A DNA stretch of 64,000 nt from Bacteroidia bacterium (GTDB taxonomy: Bacteria > Bacteroidota > Bacteroidia > Flavobacteriales > Flavobacteriaceae). The translations under genes and the position numbers were made by a program. This document shows positions 26,484 to 34,096 of the stretch, piece by piece; the first letter of the stretch is position 1, and each line of letters opens with the position of its first letter. Where the stretch lies: contig JAUIMB010000001.1 of the NCBI GenBank assembly GCA_030432635.1, positions 248,001 through 312,000 on the forward strand, given 5' to 3'. Below the pieces are notes generated by a model that was not told the origin of the DNA, made no database searches, and worked only from the letters and a program-made list of their open reading frames with translations.

Positions 26484-27788
26484 TCAAGGAAAAATTCCTC
26501 GTTGCTTATTTGCTTTTTCAATACGTTCAATTGCCAAGCAGTATGCAGCAGTTCTCATATCCATACCTTCTCGTTCGGCATAAGAATATACCTTCTCAAA
26601 AGACTCCTTCAGCTTCTTGTCTAATTTACCCATGACTTCGTCCAACTGCCATAGCTCGCCATTCCGGTTTTGCAACCATTCGAAATAGCTACCCACTACA
26701 CCTCCTGAATTACACAGAATATCTGGAATAATATTAATCCCTCTTTCCAAGAGTATTTTTTCGCCTTCAACACTTGTTGGTCCATTGGCGCCTTCTGCAA
26801 TTAGTCTTGCCTTAATTCGAGGTGCATTTTCCTCAGTGATTTGATTTCCTAATGCGGCAGGAATGCAGATATCACAATTTAAAGTAAAAAACATGGTCTT
26901 TTCTATTGGCCTTGCTTTGGGGAAATCGGCAATACTACCATCATTGATTTGTATGTAATTGTACAAATCTTCTACACTAATGCCTTTTTGGTTTTGAATA
27001 CTGCCGTAAGCATCTTGCACAGCGACTAATTTGGCGCCATCCTTCTCTAAAAAATATGCGGCCCAATACCCAACATTACCAAAACCCTGAACAATAATTT
27101 TTTTTCCATTTAAGCTTTTATCATGCTTTTCAGCCCAAAACTTAATGGATAAGTACACACCATATCCAGTAGCACGATCACGACCTTCCAAACCACCACT
27201 TCCCGCAGGCTTTCCAGTCACAACGTGTTGGTTTGCTGTGCGTTCTGCTGGTGGACGAGTACTCATATAAGTATCTGCCATCCAAGCCATGGTTTGGCTA
27301 TTTGTATTTACATCTGGCGCAGGAATATCATGTTCCGGACCGATATTATCCGCTAAAGCATAGGTAAAACGCCTTGTAATACGCTCTAATTCTGTTTGGG
27401 AATATTTTGAAGGGTCAAGTTTGATACCTCCTTTTCCACCACCAAAAGGCAATCCTGCCAATGAAGTTTTCCAAGTCATCCACATTGCTAAAGCTCTTGC
27501 CGCATCAATATCTACTGTTGGATGATAACGTAAACCGCCTTTATATGGGCCTAAAGCATTATTGTGCTGTACTCTATAACCTGTAAACACCTCTACATTA
27601 CCATTATCCATTTTCACTGGAAAGTTCACAATAATCTCATTGTTTGTAATACTTAATATTTTTTTAATGTTTGGGTGCAAGTCAATTTGTTCAGCAGCAC
27701 TGCCAAACTGTTCCATGACGTTATCCATCATGCTCTTTACTGGTGCTTTTACAGCTTTTCTATTTACTTCTGCCGTTAATGTTGTCAT
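26484..27788 (-). CDS. gdhA: Glutamate dehydrogenase (Glu/Leu/Phe/Val dehydrogenase family)
   Basis: Encodes 434 aa, typical of hexameric GDH. Reversibly converts glutamate to 2-oxoglutarate and ammonia. Substrate-binding PYKGGLRYHP (Lys83), the LPFGGGKGGIKLDP loop with catalytic Lys119, PAPDVNTNSQTMAWMADTY with the catalytic Asp near residue 160, and the nucleotide fold GKKIIVQGFGNVGYWAAYFLEKDGAKLVAVQD. It heads the operon with the GreA-like gene and two small helical proteins. A 407-bp non-coding gap upstream holds a sigma-54-like element, so nitrogen- or stress-dependent control by the regulator upstream is plausible but inferred. Confidence 0.94.
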   Translation of the reverse strand: MTTLTAEVNRKAVKAPVKSMMDNVMEQFGSAAEQIDLHPNIKKILSITNNEIIVNFPVKMDNGNVEVFTGYRVQHNNALGPYKGGLRYHPTVDIDAARALAMWMTWKTSLAGLPFGGGKGGIKLDPSKYSQTELERITRRFTYALADNIGPEHDIPAPDVNTNSQTMAWMADTYMSTRPPAERTANQHVVTGKPAGSGGLEGRDRATGYGVYLSIKFWAEKHDKSLNGKKIIVQGFGNVGYWAAYFLEKDGAKLVAVQDAYGSIQNQKGISVEDLYNYIQINDGSIADFPKARPIEKTMFFTLNCDICIPAALGNQITEENAPRIKARLIAEGANGPTSVEGEKILLERGINIIPDILCNSGGVVGSYFEWLQNRNGELWQLDEVMGKLDKKLKESFEKVYSYAEREGMDMRTAAYCLAIERIEKANKQRGIFP

Positions 27789-28195
27789 TGGTTTATATTT
27801 GATAGTTTATTCAATAGTATTTGGGTACAAATGTTCATTTTCATTATGATACGCATATCGATTGTCTACGCTGATAACATTCTAGTAGCTGCTTTTTTGT
27901 AAGGCAACAATTTGAACGCTGCGGTTTGTAAGTCATAGTTTAGGCACTAGGGATTATCAAAAATCAACAGGTTGTTTCAATAACTCGGTTTTATATGTTT
28001 CTAGGTGTACAAATACATTGGTACTATTACACCTAACAAATGGCAATGCCCATGCCAATCACAACAAAAGAATGAACACACAGCCTCAAACCACCTTTAA
28101 ACAAAGGGTTTTTAAACTTTTTATTTTTTTAGTAGAATTTATATGAATGGAACTTTTTTACTCAGTTGAGCAAAAACGTATCAGTTTAAACTATT
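27789..28195. other. 407-bp gap between gdhA and the response regulator
   Basis: No gene or RNA gene is visible. It holds a sigma-54-like promoter (28041-28058), a near-palindrome ATTTGGGTACAAAT (about 27819-27832) just before gdhA, and one AGGCAA core (27902-27907) shared with the inverted repeats upstream of usp. Confidence 0.6.
28041..28058 (-). promoter_or_regulatory. Putative sigma-54 promoter upstream of gdhA
   Basis: Reading the minus strand, TTGGCATGGGCATTGCCA fits YTGGCACGRNNNTTGCW with GG at 28056-28055 and GC at 28044-28043, exactly 10 nt apart. Mismatches are one base in the -24 block and the last base of the -12 block. Initiation near 28031 would give a leader of about 240 nt. 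The same bases also form a TGGCA/TGCCA dyad, so an operator is an alternative reading. Confidence 0.45.
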
Positions 28196-29524
28196 TTAGT
28201 CAGACAATTTTTGACGAATGGTCTTACGGTCTATTTGAAGGATTTCTGCTGCTCTAGTCTTATTGTTTCCTGTAGCTCTTAGGACCTTTTCTATATATTG
28301 TCGCTCTATTACACGAAGTGGCACTAGCTCTCCTGTTGGGATGTTTATACTGTATTTCAAATGCTCGGGTAAATGTTGGATATCAATGGTTTTATCGCAC
28401 ATGATTACTGCACGCTGAATTATATTTTCTAATTCACGAATGTTTCCAGGCCAATCGTAGCGTTTTAAAACATTTAAGACATCAAGTGATATCTTAATAA
28501 AGCGATCTTTGTATTCCATGCCGTACTTAAACAGAAATTTGTCTATCAATAGTGGAATATCATCTTTACGTTTCCGTAATGGCGGAATATGGATTTCAAC
28601 AACAGTCAATCGATAGAACAAATCCTCCCTAAAGGATTGCTTTTGTATCAAATCCTTTAAGTCACTGTTGGTTGCTGCAATGATTCGAACATCAATTTTT
28701 TCAGCTTTACTTGCACCAAGCCTCACCACTTCCTTCTCCTGAAGCACTCTCAATAACCTTAACTGAACGGCAAGCGAGGCGTTTCCAATTTCATCTAAAA
28801 AAATGGTTCCACCATTAGCTGCTTGAAAAAATCCTTCTCGATTGGTTTCAGCTCCTGTGAAAGCGCCTTTAGTATATCCAAATAGTTCAGCTTCAAGAAG
28901 ATTTTCTGGAATAGCACCACAATTAACAGCAATAAAAGGTGCTCTAGAGAATTTACCTTCGTAGTGAATGGCTCTAGCGACAAGCTCCTTCCCTGTTCCA
29001 CTTTCTCCTTTAATGAACACTGTGGCTTTGTTGTCTTTAACACGTTCTATGATTTGTATGACCTTTTTGATTTCATTAGATGCGCCAATAATCTCATTAT
29101 AGGATGAATTGCCATCCATGGTTTCAGACGATGTTTTTTTATTGTTGCCTTTGGACAGTTTCAAGGCCTTGTCAAAAGCAATTTTCAACTCTTCCTTAGT
29201 GAAGGGTTTTGTAAGGAAATCCAAAACACCCGATTTAATAGCTTCCAACGACCCTTGAACCGAAGGGTAACCCGTAATTACCAATTTGGGTAATTTGGGG
29301 TAATGCTCTGATACGAATTTTATGAGCTCAAACCCATCTACTTCTGGCATTTTTAAGTCCGTAATTAATAAATCAACTTGGGTGTCTCTCAATATCATTA
29401 CGGCCTCCTTCACAGACATAGCTTTAAACACATGGTAGTTCCATGATTGCAAATGACGCTGTAACAATTCTAAGATATGAATATCATCATCTACGACAAG
29501 AATGTTTTCCTTTTTTAATTGCAT
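28196..29524 (-). CDS. Sigma-54-dependent response regulator, NtrC family
   Basis: Encodes 442 aa. Receiver domain (residues 1-120) with phosphoacceptor Asp56 in DLLITDLKMP and Lys in the LTKPF motif. Then a sigma-54 AAA+ domain: Walker A GESGTGKE, the sigma-54-contacting loop GAFTGA, Walker B GGTIFLDEIG, and R-fingers in the FREDLFYRL region. The C-terminus has a Fis-like helix-turn-helix (NNKTRAAEILQIDRKTIRQKL). All parts for activating sigma-54 promoters are intact. It is the last gene of the sensor operon, 8 bp after the kinase. Confidence 0.96.
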   Translation of the reverse strand: MQLKKENILVVDDDIHILELLQRHLQSWNYHVFKAMSVKEAVMILRDTQVDLLITDLKMPEVDGFELIKFVSEHYPKLPKLVITGYPSVQGSLEAIKSGVLDFLTKPFTKEELKIAFDKALKLSKGNNKKTSSETMDGNSSYNEIIGASNEIKKVIQIIERVKDNKATVFIKGESGTGKELVARAIHYEGKFSRAPFIAVNCGAIPENLLEAELFGYTKGAFTGAETNREGFFQAANGGTIFLDEIGNASLAVQLRLLRVLQEKEVVRLGASKAEKIDVRIIAATNSDLKDLIQKQSFREDLFYRLTVVEIHIPPLRKRKDDIPLLIDKFLFKYGMEYKDRFIKISLDVLNVLKRYDWPGNIRELENIIQRAVIMCDKTIDIQHLPEHLKYSINIPTGELVPLRVIERQYIEKVLRATGNNKTRAAEILQIDRKTIRQKLSD

Positions 29525-29532
29525 TTTAGTAA

Positions 29533-30627
29533 TTATTGATCGTTAGGTAACTTCACTATAAATACAGCTCCAGCATCGGGATTGTTCTTGGCCACAATAG
29601 AACCTTTGTGTGAAGCAACAATACCATGAACGACACTCAAGCCCAAACCTGATCCATCACCTTGAGGTTTTGTTGTGAAAAAAGGCTGAAAAACTTTATT
29701 CAAATCCTCTTGCTTAAATCCTCTTCCTTCATCTGAAATACTTATAATAATATATTTCTTTGTACTATACGCTTCTATAGTTACCACACCTTCCTTTGGT
29801 GAAAAATAAATAGCATTTATCAGTAAATTGAAAAGAATCTGTGTGAGCTGAATTGGATCTGCACGTAACCACAATTCTTCTTCCTTGATTTTTAGCTGGC
29901 GGTTGACCTGCGCTTTCTTAAAAGTAGCGTCCAGCAGTTTTATTGCATTCTCTATGTTTGGCACTGCATTGATACGTTGTTTCTCTTGAGGCATTTCACA
30001 AGCAAAAAACATGAGTTTTTTGACCACTTCCCTTGAAAACATTGCATTTTGAAGGATTTTATCTAAATCAGATACTGCCTTTTTATCATCTCGCAAGTCT
30101 TCCTTGAGTAACTCACTAAAACCAAGAATATTAGCTAAGGGCGTATTAAGTTCATGCGCAATACCAGCTGTGATTTCACCTAATATGCTCAATCGATCGG
30201 CATGCTCCATTTGACGCTTTAATGATGCTTCGTTTTGTTGGATTTCAATTCGCTCAAATAGATTACCTATTTTTAATGCTATGGTATCCAAGAGTGATTG
30301 TTCTTCCTTTAAAAAATTGATATGCTCTGTTTCAGAAACATCTAGGCGAACAATGAGCTCTCCTTTTTTTGCATTGAAAATATGTATGTCAGAAGTAATG
30401 ATCAACTCGTCCTTAGAAAATGGACGTGTACCAATGGAAAGGCTTTCGCAATTAATTTGAACATCCGTTTTTTGTGGGTACTGAAACCCCTTTTTGATAC
30501 TAAACACAATTGCTCTCAAGGTATCTTGGATAAGTTCAAAATCAGTATTTGCAATAATTGAAGACACTTCATAGAGGCAAGTGAGTTCTTTAATTCGTTC
30601 TTTTAGAGCAGCTTCAGTAGAATTCAT
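29533..30627 (-). CDS. Soluble sensor histidine kinase
   Basis: Encodes 364 aa with no membrane segment. The N-terminal about 120 residues (IKELTCLYEVSSIIANTDFELIQDTLRAIVF in parts) look like a GAF-type domain. A coiled-coil linker leads to the DHp helix with phosphoacceptor His158 (GEITAGIAHELNTPLANILG). The ATPase domain shows the N box (LLINAIYFSP), G1 (SDEGRGF) and G2 (GDGSGLGLSVVHG). It presumably phosphorylates the NtrC-type regulator whose gene starts 8 bp downstream. Because it lacks its own membrane sensor, the membrane four-helix protein encoded 34 bp upstream is the natural candidate for the input. Confidence 0.95.
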   Translation of the reverse strand: MNSTEAALKERIKELTCLYEVSSIIANTDFELIQDTLRAIVFSIKKGFQYPQKTDVQINCESLSIGTRPFSKDELIITSDIHIFNAKKGELIVRLDVSETEHINFLKEEQSLLDTIALKIGNLFERIEIQQNEASLKRQMEHADRLSILGEITAGIAHELNTPLANILGFSELLKEDLRDDKKAVSDLDKILQNAMFSREVVKKLMFFACEMPQEKQRINAVPNIENAIKLLDATFKKAQVNRQLKIKEEELWLRADPIQLTQILFNLLINAIYFSPKEGVVTIEAYSTKKYIIISISDEGRGFKQEDLNKVFQPFFTTKPQGDGSGLGLSVVHGIVASHKGSIVAKNNPDAGAVFIVKLPNDQ

Positions 30628-30661
30628 ATTTAATTACTAATTGTACAATCTGTCATTCTCA

Positions 30662-31255
30662 TCATAGTTTTCTTAGTTTAGAAAATAATCCCAATTGAAC
30701 GACGACTCCAATAATCACCAAGAAGACAATCTCTAAAGTAGAGATATGATTATTGGTATTCAAACTCTTTTGAGCAACACCAATTTTATATTTACTTTCA
30801 GTGAGCTGTGTCTTTGAAAGACTGTTTAAGTCGATCTTAATAACAGCAATATTTTCAATAAGTAATGCCTCTTGATCCTTATTTTCATTTTTCGACAGAT
30901 TTTGTTTTAGCGAATCGTAATTACGCTTCAGGCTTTCAAGAGTTTTTGCCTCTTTGGGAGTTAGTTTTGTAGTAGCAAACATTTCAATGAGTGCATCAAA
31001 TTCCGTATTGAGCTTATTTTGGTTTCCAACAACATTTGAATCTAAAAGCAGTAATTGTCTTTCGTGCATTATATTGTTCATTTTGTATACAATATCTTGC
31101 GCAACGATTCTATCATTATACACAGTAACCAAAACATCTTGAACAGTTTCAAAGTGTCTTTTATCTATTCTGTTGGTTGCAAAAACCAACAAAAAAACAA
31201 CTACTAACGCAACTCCAATGTTTAAACGATTTGAAAGTATTGCTCTTCTAGACAT
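30662..31255 (-). CDS. Membrane four-helix-bundle (4HB_MCP-like) sensor protein
   Basis: Encodes 197 aa. A basic N-terminus, membrane helix 1 (about 13-29), a periplasmic all-helical domain of about 145 residues, and membrane helix 2 (about 174-192) ending in a very short basic tail (SKLRKL). The domain resembles the four-helix bundle found at the N-terminus of chemoreceptors (4HB_MCP), including the Y-N-D-R-I-V-A-Q-D-I-V-Y-K-M segment. No HAMP or signalling domain follows, so it is a free-standing sensor domain. It is first in the operon with the kinase and regulator, and a good sigma-54-type promoter lies directly upstream. Confidence 0.85.
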   Translation of the reverse strand: MSRRAILSNRLNIGVALVVVFLLVFATNRIDKRHFETVQDVLVTVYNDRIVAQDIVYKMNNIMHERQLLLLDSNVVGNQNKLNTEFDALIEMFATTKLTPKEAKTLESLKRNYDSLKQNLSKNENKDQEALLIENIAVIKIDLNSLSKTQLTESKYKIGVAQKSLNTNNHISTLEIVFLVIIGVVVQLGLFSKLRKL

Positions 31256-31283
31256 TTTAATGTAAATATGTTCTCATCTTAAC

Positions 31284-31301
31284 CAGCAAAAAACTCACCA
31301 T
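31284..31301 (-). promoter_or_regulatory. Putative sigma-54 promoter of the sensor-kinase-regulator operon
   Basis: On the minus strand GG (31299-31298) and GC (31287-31286) are exactly 10 nt apart, with TTTTTTGCTGG at the -12 side. The -24 block (ATGGTGA) is weaker than consensus. Initiation would fall near 31274, about 19 nt before the ATG, an ideal position. Confidence 0.5.
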
Positions 31302-31367
31302 TTACACAAAAAAACATTCATAATGCTGATTATCAATTAGATAACAAAGAACCTCACAAACAAAATC

Positions 31368-31405
31368 GGGTAATTATTACCCAATTGATACAAATATACC
31401 CAATT
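31368..31405. promoter_or_regulatory. Dyad and tandem sites, candidate enhancer for the NtrC-type regulator
   Basis: A perfect palindrome GGGTAATTATTACCC (31368-31382) overlaps a TACCCAATT (31378-31386), which is repeated exactly at 31397-31405, 19 bp on. The cluster lies 70-105 bp upstream of the -24 element, the usual place for an enhancer-binding protein. The remaining gap up to 31480 is AT-rich without a gene. Confidence 0.5.
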
Positions 31406-31480
31406 AATTAAGATTAGAATACCAAAACTTCTAATTTTTAAATTTTACAAACTGAAATAAAAACCTTAACTTAAGGTAAT

Positions 31481-31513
31481 AAAAAAAACCGAAGCTTGTC
31501 CAACTTCGGTTTT
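31481..31513 (-). terminator. Terminator after the CapA/SPT-like gene
   Basis: Perfect arms AAAACCGAAG (31485-31494) and CTTCGGTTTT (31504-31513). The minus-strand transcript continues into a T run. It lies 26 bp after the stop at 31539. Confidence 0.85.
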
Positions 31514-31538
31514 GATAATATCATAAAATATCTAACAG

Positions 31539-32798
31539 CTACTCACCCATAGCAGCCATAACAGCTGCAGATAAGCGTTTATAGGTTCCGTTTTGCAAGC
31601 GCTCTCTTATAGCATCAAAAGCATCTAAGGTCTCTTCAACATCTTTTAATGTATGGGTAGCTGTAGGTATCATTCTCAAAAGAATTAATCCCTTAGGTAT
31701 GACAGGATAAACGACAATAGAACAGAATATGCCATAGTTTTCACGTAAGTCACGTACCAAAGCCATTGCTTCAGGAATACTTCCCTTTAAGTATACTGGT
31801 GTTACACAGCTTTGCGTTGTTCCAATATCAAATCCACGTGCCTTCAATCCAGATTGCAAGGCATTTGTTATGGTCCATAATTTCTCTTTAAGTTCAGGCA
31901 TGGTTCTCAGCATATCCAAACGTTTTAAGGCACCTACAACCAATTGCATTTGCAGTGATTTTGCAAACATTTGAGAACGCAAATTATACTTTAAATAGTC
32001 GATGATCTCTTGATCTGCAGCAATAAACGCTCCAGTACTTGCCATTGATTTCGCAAAGGTGGCAAAATAGACATCAATATCGTCCTGAACACCTTGTTCT
32101 TCACCTGCTCCTGCTCCTGTTTTTCCTAATGTTCCGAATCCGTGTGCATCATCAACAAACAACCGGAAGTTAAATTTCTTTTTAAGCGCCACGATTTCCT
32201 TTAATCGCCCTTGCTCACCTCTCATTCCAAAGACACCTTCAGAAATTACTAAAATTCCACCTCCTGTCTGCTCAGCCATTTTAGAAGCACGCTCTAAGTT
32301 TTTCTCTAAACTCTCAACATCATTGTGCTTGTAAGTAAAACGTTTTCCCATATGAAGACGAACACCATCAATGATGCAAGCGTGAGCATCCACGTCATAT
32401 ACAATGATATCGTCCTTTGAAACCAAAGCATCCACTGTTGAAACCATCCCTTGATAGCCAAAGTTAAGCAGGTAAGCCGCTTCTTTGTTAACAAATTGGG
32501 CTAGTTCTTTCTGTAATTGCTCATGAAGATCTGTATGTCCAGACATCATACGCGCTCCCATAGGGTAAGCAGAACCATATTGAGCAGCGGCTTCGGCATC
32601 TACCTTTCTTACTTCAGGATGGTTAGCCAAACCCAAGTAATCGTTAATACTCCAAGTAATCACTTCTTTTCCTTGGAATTTCATTCTGTTGGAAATTTGT
32701 CCTTCTAGCTTAGGAAACACAAAATATCCTTCAGCCTGAGAAGCCCATTTACCCAACGGCCCTTTATCCCTATAAATCTTCTCAAATAAATCCTTCAT
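31539..32798 (-). CDS. Alpha-oxoamine synthase, probable cysteate/serine acyltransferase for sulfono- or sphingolipids
   Basis: Encodes 419 aa. PLP enzyme of the alpha-oxoamine synthase family (serine palmitoyltransferase, KBL, BioF). Seen: ring-stacking His139 in DVDAHAC, DDAHGFG (216-222), and Schiff-base lysine Lys250 in FATFAKSMASTGAF. Family members in Bacteroidota condense an acyl thioester with serine (sphingolipids) or cysteate (sulfonolipids, as for the F. johnsoniae and Alistipes cysteate acyltransferases). The choice of cysteate is inferred from the neighbour at 32984, a cysteine-synthase-like enzyme with an altered active-site loop. It has its own terminator, and the 185-bp gap upstream contains the terminator of the neighbour. 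Confidence 0.85.
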   Translation of the reverse strand: MKDLFEKIYRDKGPLGKWASQAEGYFVFPKLEGQISNRMKFQGKEVITWSINDYLGLANHPEVRKVDAEAAAQYGSAYPMGARMMSGHTDLHEQLQKELAQFVNKEAAYLLNFGYQGMVSTVDALVSKDDIIVYDVDAHACIIDGVRLHMGKRFTYKHNDVESLEKNLERASKMAEQTGGGILVISEGVFGMRGEQGRLKEIVALKKKFNFRLFVDDAHGFGTLGKTGAGAGEEQGVQDDIDVYFATFAKSMASTGAFIAADQEIIDYLKYNLRSQMFAKSLQMQLVVGALKRLDMLRTMPELKEKLWTITNALQSGLKARGFDIGTTQSCVTPVYLKGSIPEAMALVRDLRENYGIFCSIVVYPVIPKGLILLRMIPTATHTLKDVEETLDAFDAIRERLQNGTYKRLSAAVMAAMGE

Positions 32799-32924
32799 TA
32801 AAGCGAGTTTTTAGTCTTGTTAGTTTGTAGAATTGCCTATTTAAAACAAGGCACATTCGGTGCAAAATTAGGCAATATTATTATGATAGCATAATATTTT
32901 TATGAACCAATGTTCATATCATTA

Positions 32925-32962
32925 AAAAAGAAAACTCCTATCATTTAAGGTTTTGATAGGAG
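32925..32962 (-). terminator. Terminator after the cysteine-synthase-like gene
   Basis: Perfect arms CTCCTATCA (32935-32943) and TGATAGGAG (32954-32962) with a T-rich tail on the minus strand. Confidence 0.85.
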
Positions 32963-32983
32963 CTCAAAAGTATAATATTTTCC

Positions 32984-34021
32984 TTATTTTACGTATTGGA
33001 TTTTTTCAGCAACTTCCCTTTGGGAATCAAAGAACCCTTGATCTTCCATCCATTTGTCACTGTAAACTTTGCTCATGTATCGTGATCCATGATCAGGAAA
33101 TATGACGACTACCTTATCACCATCCTTAAATTCTTCTTCTTCATTGAGCTGCTTCAATGCCTGCATTGCGGCTCCACTCGTATAACCTACAAAAAGCCCT
33201 TCGGTTCGCGCAATTTCACGAGCTGTGTGGGCACTTTCCTCATCGGTAACCTTGACGAACTTATCGATAAGGTCAAAATCGGTTGCCGTTGGGATCAAGT
33301 TTTTCCCTAAACCTTCGATTCGATAAGGATAAATTTCCTTGTGATCAAATTCTCTGGTCTCATGATATTTCTTCAATACCGAACCGTAAGCATCTACACC
33401 AACAACCTTGATATTTGGGTTTTGTTCTTTCAGGTATTTTGAAATACCCGAAATTGTTCCTCCAGTACCACTGCACGCAATAAGATGAGTGATTTGACCT
33501 TCGGTTTGCTCCCAAATTTCAGGACCAGTAGTATGATAATGGGCATCTAGATTGAGCTCATTGAAATACTGGTTAATATAAATTGAGCCCTTTATTTCGT
33601 TATGTAAGCGTTTAGCCACTTGATAGTACGATCTTGGATCGTCAGCACTCACATTAGCAGGACACACATAAACCTGTGCTCCCATTGACTTCAACATGTC
33701 AATTTTATCGGCTGAAGATTTTGAACTCACAGCCAAGATGCAATTATAGCCTTTAATTATGCTTACCATGGCAATACTGAAACCCGTATTACCTGATGTG
33801 GTTTCAATTATGGTGTCTCCTGGATTCAGGATACCTTGCCTTTCGGCTTCTTCGATTATATGAAGTGCTATTCTATCTTTTGAAGAATGGCCTGGATTAA
33901 AAGCTTCAACCTTGGCAAAGAAATCACCATCGAAATCCTTGGTCATGGTATTCAATTTGATAAGCGGTGTTTTACCGATTAATTGTAAAACATTATCAAA
34001 TACTTGTATGTCTTTTTTCAT
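32984..34021 (-). CDS. PLP-dependent cysteine-synthase family enzyme, possible cysteate synthase
   Basis: Encodes 345 aa. PLP fold-type II beta-replacement enzyme: Schiff-base Lys48 in [23 protein letters not shown] (substrate and PLP loop), and [10 protein letters not shown] (phosphate-binding glycine loop). In ordinary cysteine synthases the lysine loop is NPGGSVKDR or NPTGSVKDR; here it is NPGHSSKDR. Cystathionine beta-synthases lack this altered loop too. Next to an acyltransferase able to use an amino-acid sulfonate, this suggests use of sulfite with O-phosphoserine to give cysteate. This is a hypothesis; cysteine synthase remains possible. serC, which makes O-phosphoserine, lies at 8510. 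Confidence 0.8.
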   Translation of the reverse strand: MKKDIQVFDNVLQLIGKTPLIKLNTMTKDFDGDFFAKVEAFNPGHSSKDRIALHIIEEAERQGILNPGDTIIETTSGNTGFSIAMVSIIKGYNCILAVSSKSSADKIDMLKSMGAQVYVCPANVSADDPRSYYQVAKRLHNEIKGSIYINQYFNELNLDAHYHTTGPEIWEQTEGQITHLIACSGTGGTISGISKYLKEQNPNIKVVGVDAYGSVLKKYHETREFDHKEIYPYRIEGLGKNLIPTATDFDLIDKFVKVTDEESAHTAREIARTEGLFVGYTSGAAMQALKQLNEEEEFKDGDKVVVIFPDHGSRYMSKVYSDKWMEDQGFFDSQREVAEKIQYVK

Positions 34022-34096
34022 AAATGCTATTTATCGATTTCCTTTTCCAATAAAACGGAAACGTAAAACCTTGCAAAATTACGATTTTTTTTTGAA

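Noticed and set aside
28041-28058. Sigma-54 promoter on the plus strand at the same site
   Set aside because: The dyad makes a GG-N10-GC on both strands, but no plus-strand gene lies downstream and the -12 block reads ATGCC.
24214-31255. Mobile island carrying the stress and sigma-54 genes
   Set aside because: No integrase, transposase, tRNA or direct repeats flank the region, and its composition is like the rest of the window.
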